Source of the DNA: Terriglobia bacterium
GTDB lineage: Bacteria > Acidobacteriota > Terriglobia > Bryobacterales > Bryobacteraceae
DNA length: 64,000 nt
Direction of reading: 5' to 3'
NCBI GenBank assembly: GCA_021325235.1
Contig: JAJPHN010000029.1
Location: 124,001-188,000, forward strand
Below the pieces are notes generated by a model. That model saw nothing but the letters and a program-made list of their open reading frames with translations, did not search any database and had not been told where the DNA came from. This document shows positions 1 to 7,782 of the stretch, in pieces. A program made the translations under genes and the position numbers. How positions within the stretch are numbered: the first letter of the stretch is position 1; each line of letters opens with the position of its first letter.

Positions 1-228
1 GGTGCCGGGGATTGTTTCGCCGGTGGATTCGTCGGCTATCTCGCCGAACGCGGCTTCGATCTTCGCAACGGAAATTTCGATGTGCACGAACTGCATCGGG
101 CGGTCATCTACGGCTCCGTTATGGGCAGCTTCTGCTGCGAGCAGTTTGGCGTAGAGCGTTTCCGCACTCTTACCCGCAAAGATATTGACGCGCGCTTTGA
201 CGAATTCCGGCGATTTACCGCGTTCTAG
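1..228 (+). CDS. PfkB-family carbohydrate kinase, C-terminal part (left edge)
   Basis: The reading frame is open from the first base and stops with TAG at 226-228, so only the last 75 residues are visible. It opens with the PfkB signature-2 core GAGDCFAGGF, which carries the catalytic aspartate and the anion hole of ribokinase-family sugar and nucleoside kinases. The rest of the C-terminal lobe follows (AVIYGSVMGSFCCEQFG, then a helix ending FRRFTAF). The substrate cannot be told because the N-terminal lid and sugar-binding region lie outside the window. The next gene starts inside or just after its 3' end, so it is probably the first visible gene of an operon with the glycosyltransferase, dapF-like gene and nucleotide-sugar dehydrogenase. 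Confidence 0.85.
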   Translation, partial: GAGDCFAGGFVGYLAERGFDLRNGNFDVHELHRAVIYGSVMGSFCCEQFGVERFRTLTRKDIDARFDEFRRFTAF

Positions 229-1711
229 CGCCCCGACGATTGCGGTATCCGCCGCGCTCGTGGTGGTCGCCGTGCTCGCGGCGTGCTGGTGCTATCGCAA
301 CGGCTGCATTCTGTACTACGGCGATGCCGAGTCCCATCTGAATATCAGCCGCGGTCTGATCGATTCGGCAACTCCGGGTTACGACCAGCTGGGCACGGTT
401 TGGCTTCCCGTTCTGCATGTGATCTGCCTGCCGCTGGTAGGCAACCGTACGCTTTGGGTGACGGGCCTGGCAGGCACCATTCCCGTCGCGATCTGCTTCG
501 TTGTCGCCGGCATCTGCTTTTTTCTCGCCGCACGCGATGTGTATAGCACTGTTGGCGCGGCATTGGTCGTGACGGCTTGTTTTGCGCTAAACCCGAATGT
601 GCTGTACCTGGCAGTAATTCCAATGACCGAAGTCGTTTTTCTGGCCGGGATCTCGATCGTGATGCTTGCCGCTGTGCGGTTTCAGAAAACGCAGCGACGG
701 ATGTGGATGGCAACCGCGGTGGTAGCGTCTTGGCTGCTTTCACTCACACGCTACGATGGCTGGTTTCTGATTCCGTTTATTGGGGTATGGCTTGCCTTGG
801 GTGCACGCAATCGGAAAATGGTAACGCTGATTGTTTTCATAGCGCTCGCATCCCTGGCGCCGCTGTACTGGTTCGCGCACAATTGGTACCTGACCGGCAA
901 CGCCCTGGATTTCTACAACGGGCCTTATTCGCCGCGCGCTATCCAGCATGGTGCGCCCTATCCCGGGCTGCACGACTGGCTCGCGGCGTTTCATTACTAT
1001 TCGACTGCCTGCCTCCTTTGTGCGGGAGGCGCGCTGATTGCCCTCGGAGCTCTCGGCGCGTGCTGCGCTCTGTGGCGTCGAAGCTGGCAGCCGGTATTGT
1101 TCCTGTTCCTGACGCCTCTGTTCTACATCTGGAGCATGCATTCGAGCAGCGGTACACCGATCCATGTGCCTTCACTCTGGCCCTTTTCGTACTACAACAC
1201 CCGCTATGGGATTGCAGCGGTGCCGCTCTGCGCCATGGCTGCGGGTGCGCTTGCGGCACAGTTTCATTCTGCGGCTAAATGGCTTGCTCCCATGCTCGTC
1301 CTGATCGCTGTTTCGCCCTGGCTGCTTCACCCTAACCGCGAGAAGTGGATCTGCTGGAAGGAATCGCAGGTAAATTCGATCGACCGTCGCGCCTGGACCT
1401 CACTTGCAGCCGGCTACATACGGCAACATCCAACCGAAGGCGACTGCATATCGGCTTCGAGCGGCGATGTAACAGGAGTTTTTCGCGAGGCAGGCATTCC
1501 GTTGCGAACCACGCTGAATATCGGAAACGGCCCTCGCTGGTTTGCGGCCATTACGCGTCCCGATCTGTTTCATCCTTGTTCCTGGGCCATTATGCAGCGT
1601 GGCGACACTTTGGATCGGGCACTCACACGCGGGCCGTACATCGATAAACTCACGATTTCAACGAGTGAGTTCAGCCCGGACCTGGTGATTGCCAAGCGAA
1701 CTCTTCCATGA
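185..1711 (+). CDS. GT-C fold membrane glycosyltransferase (GT39/ArnT-like)
   Basis: A protein of about 500 residues with many hydrophobic segments. After the first membrane helix a loop carries GDAESHLNISRGL. The acidic residue in this first external loop is the hallmark of GT-C enzymes, which move sugars from polyprenyl-phosphate carriers to acceptors at the outer face of the membrane. Further helices run to about residue 395, then a soluble C-terminal tail of about 110 residues follows. The start is uncertain: TTG at 185 overlaps the kinase stop by 44 nt, TTG 197 and GTG 260 are alternatives, and none has a good Shine-Dalgarno. The stop overlaps the next start as ATGA (1708-1711). Donor and acceptor are unknown; the neighbouring nucleotide-sugar dehydrogenase suggests envelope polysaccharide or protein glycosylation. 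Confidence 0.7.
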   Translation: MTRALTNSGDLPRSSAPTIAVSAALVVVAVLAACWCYRNGCILYYGDAESHLNISRGLIDSATPGYDQLGTVWLPVLHVICLPLVGNRTLWVTGLAGTIPVAICFVVAGICFFLAARDVYSTVGAALVVTACFALNPNVLYLAVIPMTEVVFLAGISIVMLAAVRFQKTQRRMWMATAVVASWLLSLTRYDGWFLIPFIGVWLALGARNRKMVTLIVFIALASLAPLYWFAHNWYLTGNALDFYNGPYSPRAIQHGAPYPGLHDWLAAFHYYSTACLLCAGGALIALGALGACCALWRRSWQPVLFLFLTPLFYIWSMHSSSGTPIHVPSLWPFSYYNTRYGIAAVPLCAMAAGALAAQFHSAAKWLAPMLVLIAVSPWLLHPNREKWICWKESQVNSIDRRAWTSLAAGYIRQHPTEGDCISASSGDVTGVFREAGIPLRTTLNIGNGPRWFAAITRPDLFHPCSWAIMQRGDTLDRALTRGPYIDKLTISTSEFSPDLVIAKRTLP

Positions 1712-2505
1712 TCGAGATACCCTTCACAAAACTGCACGGAGCCGAAAACGACTTCTTGCTGACATGGCGCGCAGACGTTCCGGAAATTGATCTCTCGGAA
1801 GCCGCCCGCCGCATTTGTGCCCGAAACACAGGCATAGGCGGCGACGGCTGGATGCTGGTCGAGCGGGTTGCAGGCGGTCTGAAGACCCGGCTTTTCAACT
1901 CGGACGGAAGCGAGGCCGAGATCTCCGGTAATGGTACGCGCTGCGCAGCGGCATTCGCCCTACTCAATCAGGCAGCGACAAGTCCAGACGTGATGATCGA
2001 AACCGCCGCTGGCAAAAAAAGACTTCGTTTACTCGAACGCATCGGATACAAGTTTTTGTTCGAAATGGATATGGGCGAGCCGAAGCTCGAGGAACTCCAT
2101 GCCGGGCTTTCGCTTCAAGGCTCCAGCTTCGATGCAACGATTCTCAACGTTGGCAATCCCCAGTGCGCCATTTTCGTGGATTCATTTCCTGCAAACTGGC
2201 GCGAATTGGGGCGTACGGCGGAGCGCCACCCGCGGTTCCCGCGTGGCTCCAACGTATCTTTCGTACGTGTGCTCGATCCGCACACAATTGATGTACTGTT
2301 TTTTGAGCGCGGCGCGGGCGAGACACGCAGCTCCGGCACAGGTTCTACGGGAGCTGCCGCCGCTGCTATTCTCAGGAAAGCGTGCGAAAGCCCAGTCGAG
2401 GTCAGGACGCCCGCTGGAAGTCTGCGCTTGCGCTGGAACCAGAGCGTTTTCCTGACAGGACCGGCTGAGCTGGTTGGAGAAGGGAGATTCTTCGTTGAGT
2501 TCTGA
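1708..2505 (+). CDS. dapF: Diaminopimelate epimerase-like protein lacking both catalytic cysteines
   Basis: A 265-residue protein matching DapF end to end: FTKLHGAENDF at the N-terminus, GIGGDG near residue 44, FNSDGSEAEISGNGTRC at 63-79, NVGNPQC in the middle and ERGAGET before the second half-site. DapF interconverts LL- and meso-diaminopimelate for lysine and peptidoglycan synthesis using two cysteines, one in CGNG and one in ACGTG. Here both positions read serine: Ser73 (TCC at 1924) in ISGNG and Ser209 (TCC at 2332) in SSGTG. The usual GNPH is GNPQ. The fold is clearly DapF, but normal thiol chemistry cannot be assumed. It could be a lineage-specific serine form, an enzyme with another substrate, or a non-catalytic paralogue. 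The start overlaps the previous stop as ATGA. Confidence 0.85.
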   Translation: MIEIPFTKLHGAENDFLLTWRADVPEIDLSEAARRICARNTGIGGDGWMLVERVAGGLKTRLFNSDGSEAEISGNGTRCAAAFALLNQAATSPDVMIETAAGKKRLRLLERIGYKFLFEMDMGEPKLEELHAGLSLQGSSFDATILNVGNPQCAIFVDSFPANWRELGRTAERHPRFPRGSNVSFVRVLDPHTIDVLFFERGAGETRSSGTGSTGAAAAAILRKACESPVEVRTPAGSLRLRWNQSVFLTGPAELVGEGRFFVEF

Positions 2506-3835
2506 GCTGCTCGAACGGAATACCGCCCAGGCGAGCGCGGCGGCGAAGCTGCGCGAAAAGATCGCAAACAAATCAGCGCGGGTTGGCGTGCTGGGGCTGG
2601 GTTACGTCGGATTGCCGCTGGCGGTTGAGTTTGCGCGAGCCGGTTTCGAAGTCGTCGGAATCGATGTGCAGCAGGCAAAGGTCGACCAGTTCAATCGCGG
2701 AACTTCGTACATCAAAGACGTGAAGGACGACGTTTTCTCGCCTCTTGTCAAAAGCGGGAAGCTGCGCGCCACCAGCGATTTCTCGGCTATAAGAGATCTC
2801 GATACGATCGACATCTGCGTTCCCACTCCGCTGCGCAAAACAAAAGATCCCGATATGAGCTTCGTGGTCTCGGCCAGCGATGCTATCGCGGAACATCTGC
2901 ACCCCGGACTCCTGGTGATGCTCGAATCGACAACCTACCCGGGCACCACCGACGAGCTCGTACTTCCCAAGCTAAACGCAAGCGGGCTGCGGGTTGGCGA
3001 GGATTTCTTCCTCTGCTTTTCTCCCGAGCGCGTCGATCCCGGCAACCCGAAGTTTCAAACAGCGAACATCCCGAAAGTTGTGGGCGGGATCACTTCAACC
3101 TGTACTGAGCTTGGGGCTCTCTTCTACAAACAGGCGCTCGAAACGGTGGTGCCGGTCAGTTCCACGCGAGTCGCCGAAATGGTGAAGCTGCTTGAAAACA
3201 CCTTCCGCATGATCAACATCGGCCTGGTGAACGAGATGGCCCTGCTCTGCGATCGCATGAACATCGATGTTTGGGAAGTGATCGATGCGGCCGCGACAAA
3301 ACCGTTCGGCTTTATGCCGTTTTATCCTGGCCCGGGCCTCGGAGGTCATTGCATTCCGATCGACCCGTTCTATCTCTCCTGGAAGAGCAAGGAGGCCGGT
3401 ATCGAGGCGCGCTTTATCGAACTGGCCGGCTACATCAACGGCCGTATGCCTGAATTCGTGGTCGAGAAAGTCCTGTACGCTTTGAACGATGCCACGAAAC
3501 CGGTGCGCGGCTCGCATGTGCACATTCTCGGAACCGCTTACAAGAAGGACATTGACGACGTTCGCGAATCACCGGCGCTCGACATCATCATCCTTCTCCG
3601 GCACATGGGCGCAAACGTTACGTTCTCCGATCCGTATGTGAAGAAAATCCGGATCAATGACGACGTACTCGAGGCGCAGGAGATGCTGCCAGCTGTGGAG
3701 AGTGCGGACTGCGTGGTAATCGTCACCGACCACAGGGGAGTCGATTACAAGAGCGTAGTAGAGCGCGGGAAACTGATCGTGGATACGCGCAACGCCTTGA
3801 AGGGTTTCCGTTCGAGCAAAATTGTCAGGCTCTAA
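2495..3835 (+). CDS. Nucleotide-sugar dehydrogenase (UDP-GlcNAc/UDP-ManNAc 6-dehydrogenase type)
   Basis: A 446-residue UDP-glucose/GDP-mannose dehydrogenase-family enzyme that oxidises C6 of a UDP-(N-acetyl)hexosamine to the uronic acid with two NAD+. The N-terminal Rossmann motif is GLGYVGLPLAVEFARAGF. The catalytic cysteine lies in GLGGHCIPIDPFYLSW, the form typical of the WbpA/WecC branch rather than UDP-glucose dehydrogenase. The C-terminal domain contains AYKKDIDDVRESPAL. I chose TTG at 2495 because AAGGGAG (2480-2486) sits 8 nt upstream; an upstream TTG at 2474 has no such site. This start lies inside the end of the dapF-like gene, so the two are probably translationally coupled. It likely supplies an acidic sugar for a surface polysaccharide. 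Confidence 0.88.
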   Translation: MSSELLERNTAQASAAAKLREKIANKSARVGVLGLGYVGLPLAVEFARAGFEVVGIDVQQAKVDQFNRGTSYIKDVKDDVFSPLVKSGKLRATSDFSAIRDLDTIDICVPTPLRKTKDPDMSFVVSASDAIAEHLHPGLLVMLESTTYPGTTDELVLPKLNASGLRVGEDFFLCFSPERVDPGNPKFQTANIPKVVGGITSTCTELGALFYKQALETVVPVSSTRVAEMVKLLENTFRMINIGLVNEMALLCDRMNIDVWEVIDAAATKPFGFMPFYPGPGLGGHCIPIDPFYLSWKSKEAGIEARFIELAGYINGRMPEFVVEKVLYALNDATKPVRGSHVHILGTAYKKDIDDVRESPALDIIILLRHMGANVTFSDPYVKKIRINDDVLEAQEMLPAVESADCVVIVTDHRGVDYKSVVERGKLIVDTRNALKGFRSSKIVRL

Positions 3836-3929
3836 GTATCGCGAATCGAGTCTCGCCATGCGGCGCCTGGAAGTCTATCTGGGTGCATTCGCTCGTAACG
3901 ATTTGGCCGCGAGTGGTCACTAACTCAAA

Positions 3930-4805
3930 GTGCCCGAACTCGCTCCCAACACCGAACAGGATCAAACGCCTCCGAACGTCCCTGAGCTGACCGAGAAACA
4001 GCAGCAGGAGGCCGAAGAGCGGACCTCCGTCAGCGCCGTTGTTGTTCACGAAGCCATCCGCCACGACGGCGAAGAGGAGCTGAACCGCCCGCTCTCGGCG
4101 CTCGCCTGGTCCGGGTTCGCCGCTGGTCTCTCCATGGGCTTTTCTCTGGTCTGCCAGGCGCTCGCCTATTCGCGTTTGCCCGACTCGCCCTGGCGTCCGC
4201 TCCTGGTGCGACTCGGCTATCCGGTCGGTTTCTTGATCGTGATCATCGGGCGCCAGCAGCTCTTCACCGAAAACACGCTCACTGCCATCATCCCTCTGCT
4301 CGCACGCCGCAATCTGTCCACGCTGCTTCTCGTGCTGCGCCTCTGGGCCGTGGTGCTCGCAGCCAATCTCGTCGGCGCACATCTGTTTGCCTGGGTGGTC
4401 GGCAATACACCCATGTTCAGCCGCGAAGTCCAGCACGCTATGCTAGAGCTCGCGCGCGGCGCCATGCACGTCACCTTCGGACAAGCCATTTTGCGCGGCA
4501 TCTTCGCCGGCTGGCTCATCGCCATGGTGGTCTGGATGCTCGCCGCCATCGATTACGGACGCGTTGCTGTCATCATCATCCTCACTTACGTCGTCGGCCT
4601 GGCCGAGCTGACGCACATCATCGCGGGCTCTGTAGAAGTGCTCTTTCTCGCCATGGTCGGCGACCGCAGCTGGTGGTCTGTCGCCTGGGGCTACATGTTT
4701 CCTACGCTGATCGGCAACATCATCGGGGGCGTCTCGCTCACCGCCGCCGTGAACCACGCCCAGGTCGTTGCAGGCATGAATAAGAAATCAGAGCCGGAAG
4801 CGTAA
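3930..4805 (+). CDS. Formate/nitrite transporter (FNT) family membrane protein
   Basis: A 291-residue channel-like protein. About 50 charged N-terminal residues precede six hydrophobic segments starting at ALAWSGFAAGLSMGFSLV. The last third contains AELTHIIAGSVE, where the histidine matches the conserved pore histidine of FNT channels. FNT proteins are pentameric channels passing small monovalent anions such as formate, nitrite or hydrosulfide. The long soluble N-terminus resembles the YfdC branch, whose substrate is poorly known. The start is GTG 3930, with no convincing Shine-Dalgarno. It lies 94 nt after the dehydrogenase, so it may be a separate transcript. No formate or nitrite metabolism genes lie nearby, so the substrate is open. 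Confidence 0.82.
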   Translation: MPELAPNTEQDQTPPNVPELTEKQQQEAEERTSVSAVVVHEAIRHDGEEELNRPLSALAWSGFAAGLSMGFSLVCQALAYSRLPDSPWRPLLVRLGYPVGFLIVIIGRQQLFTENTLTAIIPLLARRNLSTLLLVLRLWAVVLAANLVGAHLFAWVVGNTPMFSREVQHAMLELARGAMHVTFGQAILRGIFAGWLIAMVVWMLAAIDYGRVAVIIILTYVVGLAELTHIIAGSVEVLFLAMVGDRSWWSVAWGYMFPTLIGNIIGGVSLTAAVNHAQVVAGMNKKSEPEA

Positions 4806-4858
4806 GGCGCCAATCCGGACGAACTCGCTGCTCCGTCGAATCGTCATATGATACGACC

Positions 4859-7288
4859 ATGCGCGCCGACCTGCGTCTCGCCTTCCGCACGCTTCTGAAA
4901 AATCCAGGATTCACTCTGGTTGCCGTTCTGACCCTGGCTCTCTGTATCGGCGCCAATACCGCCGTGTTCAGTGTGGTGGACGCCATCGCTCTTCGCCCGC
5001 TGCCCTATCCTCATCCCGAGCGGCTCTTTCAGATCATCCTCAGGCAGCGTGGTCATGGCGCCGTGTATACCCAGGAAGAGCAAACCGGCCGCGTGTGGGA
5101 AGACATCCGCGACGGGGCGCGGGACTACAATACCGCTGTCTTTCACGACGGTGCGGGCGGGGTCAATCTCGTCGTCAATGGTACACCGCGCTACATCAAA
5201 CAGCAGCGCGTCTCGACCGGATTCTTCCACATGCTCGGCGTCTCCCCTCGCATGGGCCGCGAGTTCAATTCAACCGAAGACCGCGCTGGCGGGCCTCCTG
5301 TTGCGATTCTCAGCAATCAGCTCTGGCGCAACACCTTCCACTCCGATCCGTCCGCTATCGGCTCAAAAATCATGCTGCGCGGCGAACCTTACACCGTGGT
5401 TGGCATTATGCCGCCCGGTTTTCGCACCAGCGCGCCTGCTGATCTCTGGACTCCCCTTCAGCCATCCCCCGAAGGCGAAGGCGCCGGCTCAAACTACCGT
5501 ATCGCCATTCGTCTTCATCCCGGCATCTCGGAGGCGCGCGTTGCCGACGAACTCAGGGTCATCGGTTCCGCGCTCTTCAAAGACGAGCATCTTCCGAAAG
5601 GCTTTGCCGAATGGCTTGCTCCCATTCCGCTCCAGGAAGGCCTCACCAGTTCCGTTCGCAAACCCGTCCTCATTCTCTGGTACGCCGTTCTTGCCGTGCT
5701 GTTGATTGGCTGTGTCAACATCGCCGGCCTTCTGCTTGCGCGCTCTTCCTCTCGTGCACGCGAAATCGGCACCCGTCTCGCTCTTGGCGCAGCCAAACTC
5801 GCCATCATCCGCCAGTTGCTCACGGAGTCGCTCGCGATCGCAATTCTCGGCTCGCTCGGCGGACTCCTCCTCGGCTCCATCGCGCTTGCGGGCCTGAAAC
5901 AACTCGACATTCAAGCGCTCGACCTTGATCCCGCATCCATCACCCTCGACGCTCGCGTCCTGGCGGCCACCGCCATACTCGCAGTCGTGACCAGCCTCCT
6001 GTTCGGCCTTTATCCCGCACTTCAGACCATCCGCGTCGACATCCGTTCTGCACTCGCGCAAGGCAACTCCTACGGTGCCTCCGCTTCTTCGCGCCGGTGG
6101 TCGCGGCGTGCTCTCGTCATCGCTGAGGTCGCGCTCTCGACAGTCCTTCTCATCGGCGCCGGACTCCTGCTTCGCACTTTTGCTCATCTGATCGGTCTCG
6201 AGCCTGGCTTCGACAGTCGCCACGTGGTCACGGCCAGTCTGTCTCTGCGCGATGCGCGTTATCAGACCCCACAATCCATCAACCATCTCTATGACGAATC
6301 GCTTCGACGTATTCGCGCTCTTCCCGGTGTGGAAGCGGCGGGCATCGGCCTCTCTCTGCCTTACACGCGCGCCCTCAATACCGGTCTTTCTGTTCTCGAC
6401 GGTCCCCATCCCGGCCCGCGCCCGATCACCAACTACACCTACGTCACACCCGGCTATTTCGAAGCGCTTCGAATGAAGCTTCTGCGCGGACGCTTGTTCC
6501 GCGATACCGACAATGCAGCCTCTCAACCGGTCGTCATCGTCAACCAGGCGTTTGTTCAAAAATATCTGAACGACGAACGCGACCCTCTCGGCCGCCACCT
6601 CGATTCCGGCGTCGTCGTTGGCGTCATCGGCGATGTCCAGGAGCAGGCTGGCTGGGGCGATTTCGGTCCGCTCAGCCCGATTCCGGAAATCTACGTCGAC
6701 GCTGCTCAACTCAAAGACAAAGATTTTCAGGCGATACATACCTTCTTCGCCTCGCCTGTCTGGGTGGTTCGTTCACATGATTCGCTGCAGACCATCGCCG
6801 CTGCTCTGCAGCAGTCCGTCTCCGCCGTCGATCCGCTGCTGCCGTTTGCCGAATTCAAGTGGATGGACGAGATCCGCTCTGCCTCGGTCGCCTTCCAACG
6901 CCTCACCGCGACGCTTCTCGCCGTACTCTCCGCGCTGGCGCTCGCCCTCGCTGCTGTCGGCATCTACGGACTGATTGCCCACTCGGTTGCCGAACGCACT
7001 CGCGAACTCGGCATCCGCATGGCTCTTGGGGCGACCGTCTCCGATGCCGTGCGCGCCGTTTCTCTCCCGGGCATTGCGCTCTCTGCCGCCGGGCTTGCGC
7101 TTGGCTGCCTCCTAGCGCTCGGCCTGACGCGTTTTCTTCGCTCGCAGCTCTTCGGGGTTGCTCCCAACGATCCCGCGACCTTCTGCATGGTCGCCGCCGT
7201 TCTTCTGTCGATCGCCGTCCTCGCCAGCCTCATCCCGGGCGCACGCGCGGCCCGTATCGACCCTGCTCAGACTCTGCGCGCCGAGTAA
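4859..7288 (+). CDS. ADOP-type ABC permease (MacB periplasmic core plus FtsX domains, duplicated)
   Basis: An 809-residue permease with two copies of the MacB_PCD periplasmic domain plus FtsX membrane unit. The first helix is near residues 17-42 (LTLALCIGANTAVFS); the FtsX motif REIGTRLALGA is near residue 300 and its second copy RELGIRMALGA near 720. It ends AARIDPAQTLRAE, typical of the family. MacB-like permeases use an ABC ATPase for mechanotransmission or export across the periplasm, but no ATPase gene is next to it, the usual 'orphan' situation. Unlike the two ADOP copies at 47-51 kb, it lacks the roughly 60-residue cytoplasmic N-terminal extension and begins directly at the permease core. 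ATG 4859 has no Shine-Dalgarno. A marR gene follows after 56 nt. Confidence 0.88.
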   Translation: MRADLRLAFRTLLKNPGFTLVAVLTLALCIGANTAVFSVVDAIALRPLPYPHPERLFQIILRQRGHGAVYTQEEQTGRVWEDIRDGARDYNTAVFHDGAGGVNLVVNGTPRYIKQQRVSTGFFHMLGVSPRMGREFNSTEDRAGGPPVAILSNQLWRNTFHSDPSAIGSKIMLRGEPYTVVGIMPPGFRTSAPADLWTPLQPSPEGEGAGSNYRIAIRLHPGISEARVADELRVIGSALFKDEHLPKGFAEWLAPIPLQEGLTSSVRKPVLILWYAVLAVLLIGCVNIAGLLLARSSSRAREIGTRLALGAAKLAIIRQLLTESLAIAILGSLGGLLLGSIALAGLKQLDIQALDLDPASITLDARVLAATAILAVVTSLLFGLYPALQTIRVDIRSALAQGNSYGASASSRRWSRRALVIAEVALSTVLLIGAGLLLRTFAHLIGLEPGFDSRHVVTASLSLRDARYQTPQSINHLYDESLRRIRALPGVEAAGIGLSLPYTRALNTGLSVLDGPHPGPRPITNYTYVTPGYFEALRMKLLRGRLFRDTDNAASQPVVIVNQAFVQKYLNDERDPLGRHLDSGVVVGVIGDVQEQAGWGDFGPLSPIPEIYVDAAQLKDKDFQAIHTFFASPVWVVRSHDSLQTIAAALQQSVSAVDPLLPFAEFKWMDEIRSASVAFQRLTATLLAVLSALALALAAVGIYGLIAHSVAERTRELGIRMALGATVSDAVRAVSLPGIALSAAGLALGCLLALGLTRFLRSQLFGVAPNDPATFCMVAAVLLSIAVLASLIPGARAARIDPAQTLRAE

Positions 7289-7323
7289 CGACACGTCGCT
7301 ATCCGCTACTCCGGAAGGAGGAA

Positions 7324-7340
7324 ATATCGTGCTACGATAT
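7324..7340 (+). promoter_or_regulatory. 17-bp perfect palindrome between Shine-Dalgarno and marR start
   Basis: ATATCGT-GCT-ACGATAT is a perfect inverted repeat with 7-bp arms and a 3-nt centre. It lies directly after the strong ribosome site GGAAGGAGG (7313-7321) and 4 nt before the GTG of the MarR gene. As DNA it has the size and symmetry of a MarR dimer operator, suggesting autoregulation. As RNA it folds into a hairpin that would bring the Shine-Dalgarno to about 6 nt from the GTG. Both readings are inference. Confidence 0.6.
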
Positions 7341-7344
7341 AAAT

Positions 7345-7782
7345 GTGAAGGCACTCTCGCTGGCCGAATATCGCCACATCTCCGAGTTCCGTTATCGCAT
7401 CCGCCAGTTCCTGCACTTCAGCGAACAGGCCGCCCGCGATAACGGCATCGATCCCCAGCAGCATCAGCTCCTGCTCGCCATCAAAGGTCTGCCGGAAGGC
7501 ACTCGGCCCACGATTACGGCGGTGTCAGAACGCCTCGGCATCCGCCACCACAGCGCTGTCGAGCTCGTCAACCGCGCCGTCGCGCACGGTTCTGTCGCCA
7601 AACATCACAACGCCGACGATGCGCGCGAAGTCCTGCTCGAATTGACTCCGCAGGGCGAGCAACTGCTGCAGAAGCTTTCCGTTCTCCACTGGCAGGAGCT
7701 GCAGAACTCCGGCCCCACACTCGCGCAGGCGCTCGGCAACATCGTTCAGCACACGCCGCAGAAAGCGAGGAAATCCGCATGA
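7345..7782 (+). CDS. MarR-family transcriptional regulator
   Basis: A 145-residue winged-helix protein. The helix-turn-helix core is TITAVSERLGIRHHSAVELV (about residues 54-73), followed by the wing (DAREVLLELTPQGEQLL) and a C-terminal dimerisation helix. MarR proteins bind palindromic operators as dimers and are released by small ligands, often phenolics or oxidants. The frame is open well upstream inside the permease gene, but GTG 7345 is the first sensible start. Its linear distance from AGGAGG (7316-7321) is 23 nt, too long unless the palindrome between them folds. The stop overlaps the ClC start as ATGA (7779-7782), so the two are coupled. The ADOP permease upstream and ClC downstream are likely targets. 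The ligand is unknown. Confidence 0.82.
   Translation: MKALSLAEYRHISEFRYRIRQFLHFSEQAARDNGIDPQQHQLLLAIKGLPEGTRPTITAVSERLGIRHHSAVELVNRAVAHGSVAKHHNADDAREVLLELTPQGEQLLQKLSVLHWQELQNSGPTLAQALGNIVQHTPQKARKSA

Noticed and set aside
4841-4856. TCGTCATATGATACGA as a second MarR operator before the ADOP gene
   Set aside because: Only the outer four bases on each side are symmetric and the spacing differs from the 7324-7340 palindrome, so it is not a supported site by itself.
5489-6739. 416-codon open frame on the minus strand opposite the ADOP permease
   Set aside because: It is fully contained in a well-supported permease gene, has the strongly charged, low-complexity look typical of antisense frames in GC-rich coding DNA, and has no recognisable domain.
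7329-7442. Possible 37-codon leader peptide starting at GTG 7329
   Set aside because: It is at the right distance from AGGAGG, but its sequence is an out-of-frame reading of the marR gene with no attenuator features. Kept only as an alternative for the odd ribosome site spacing.
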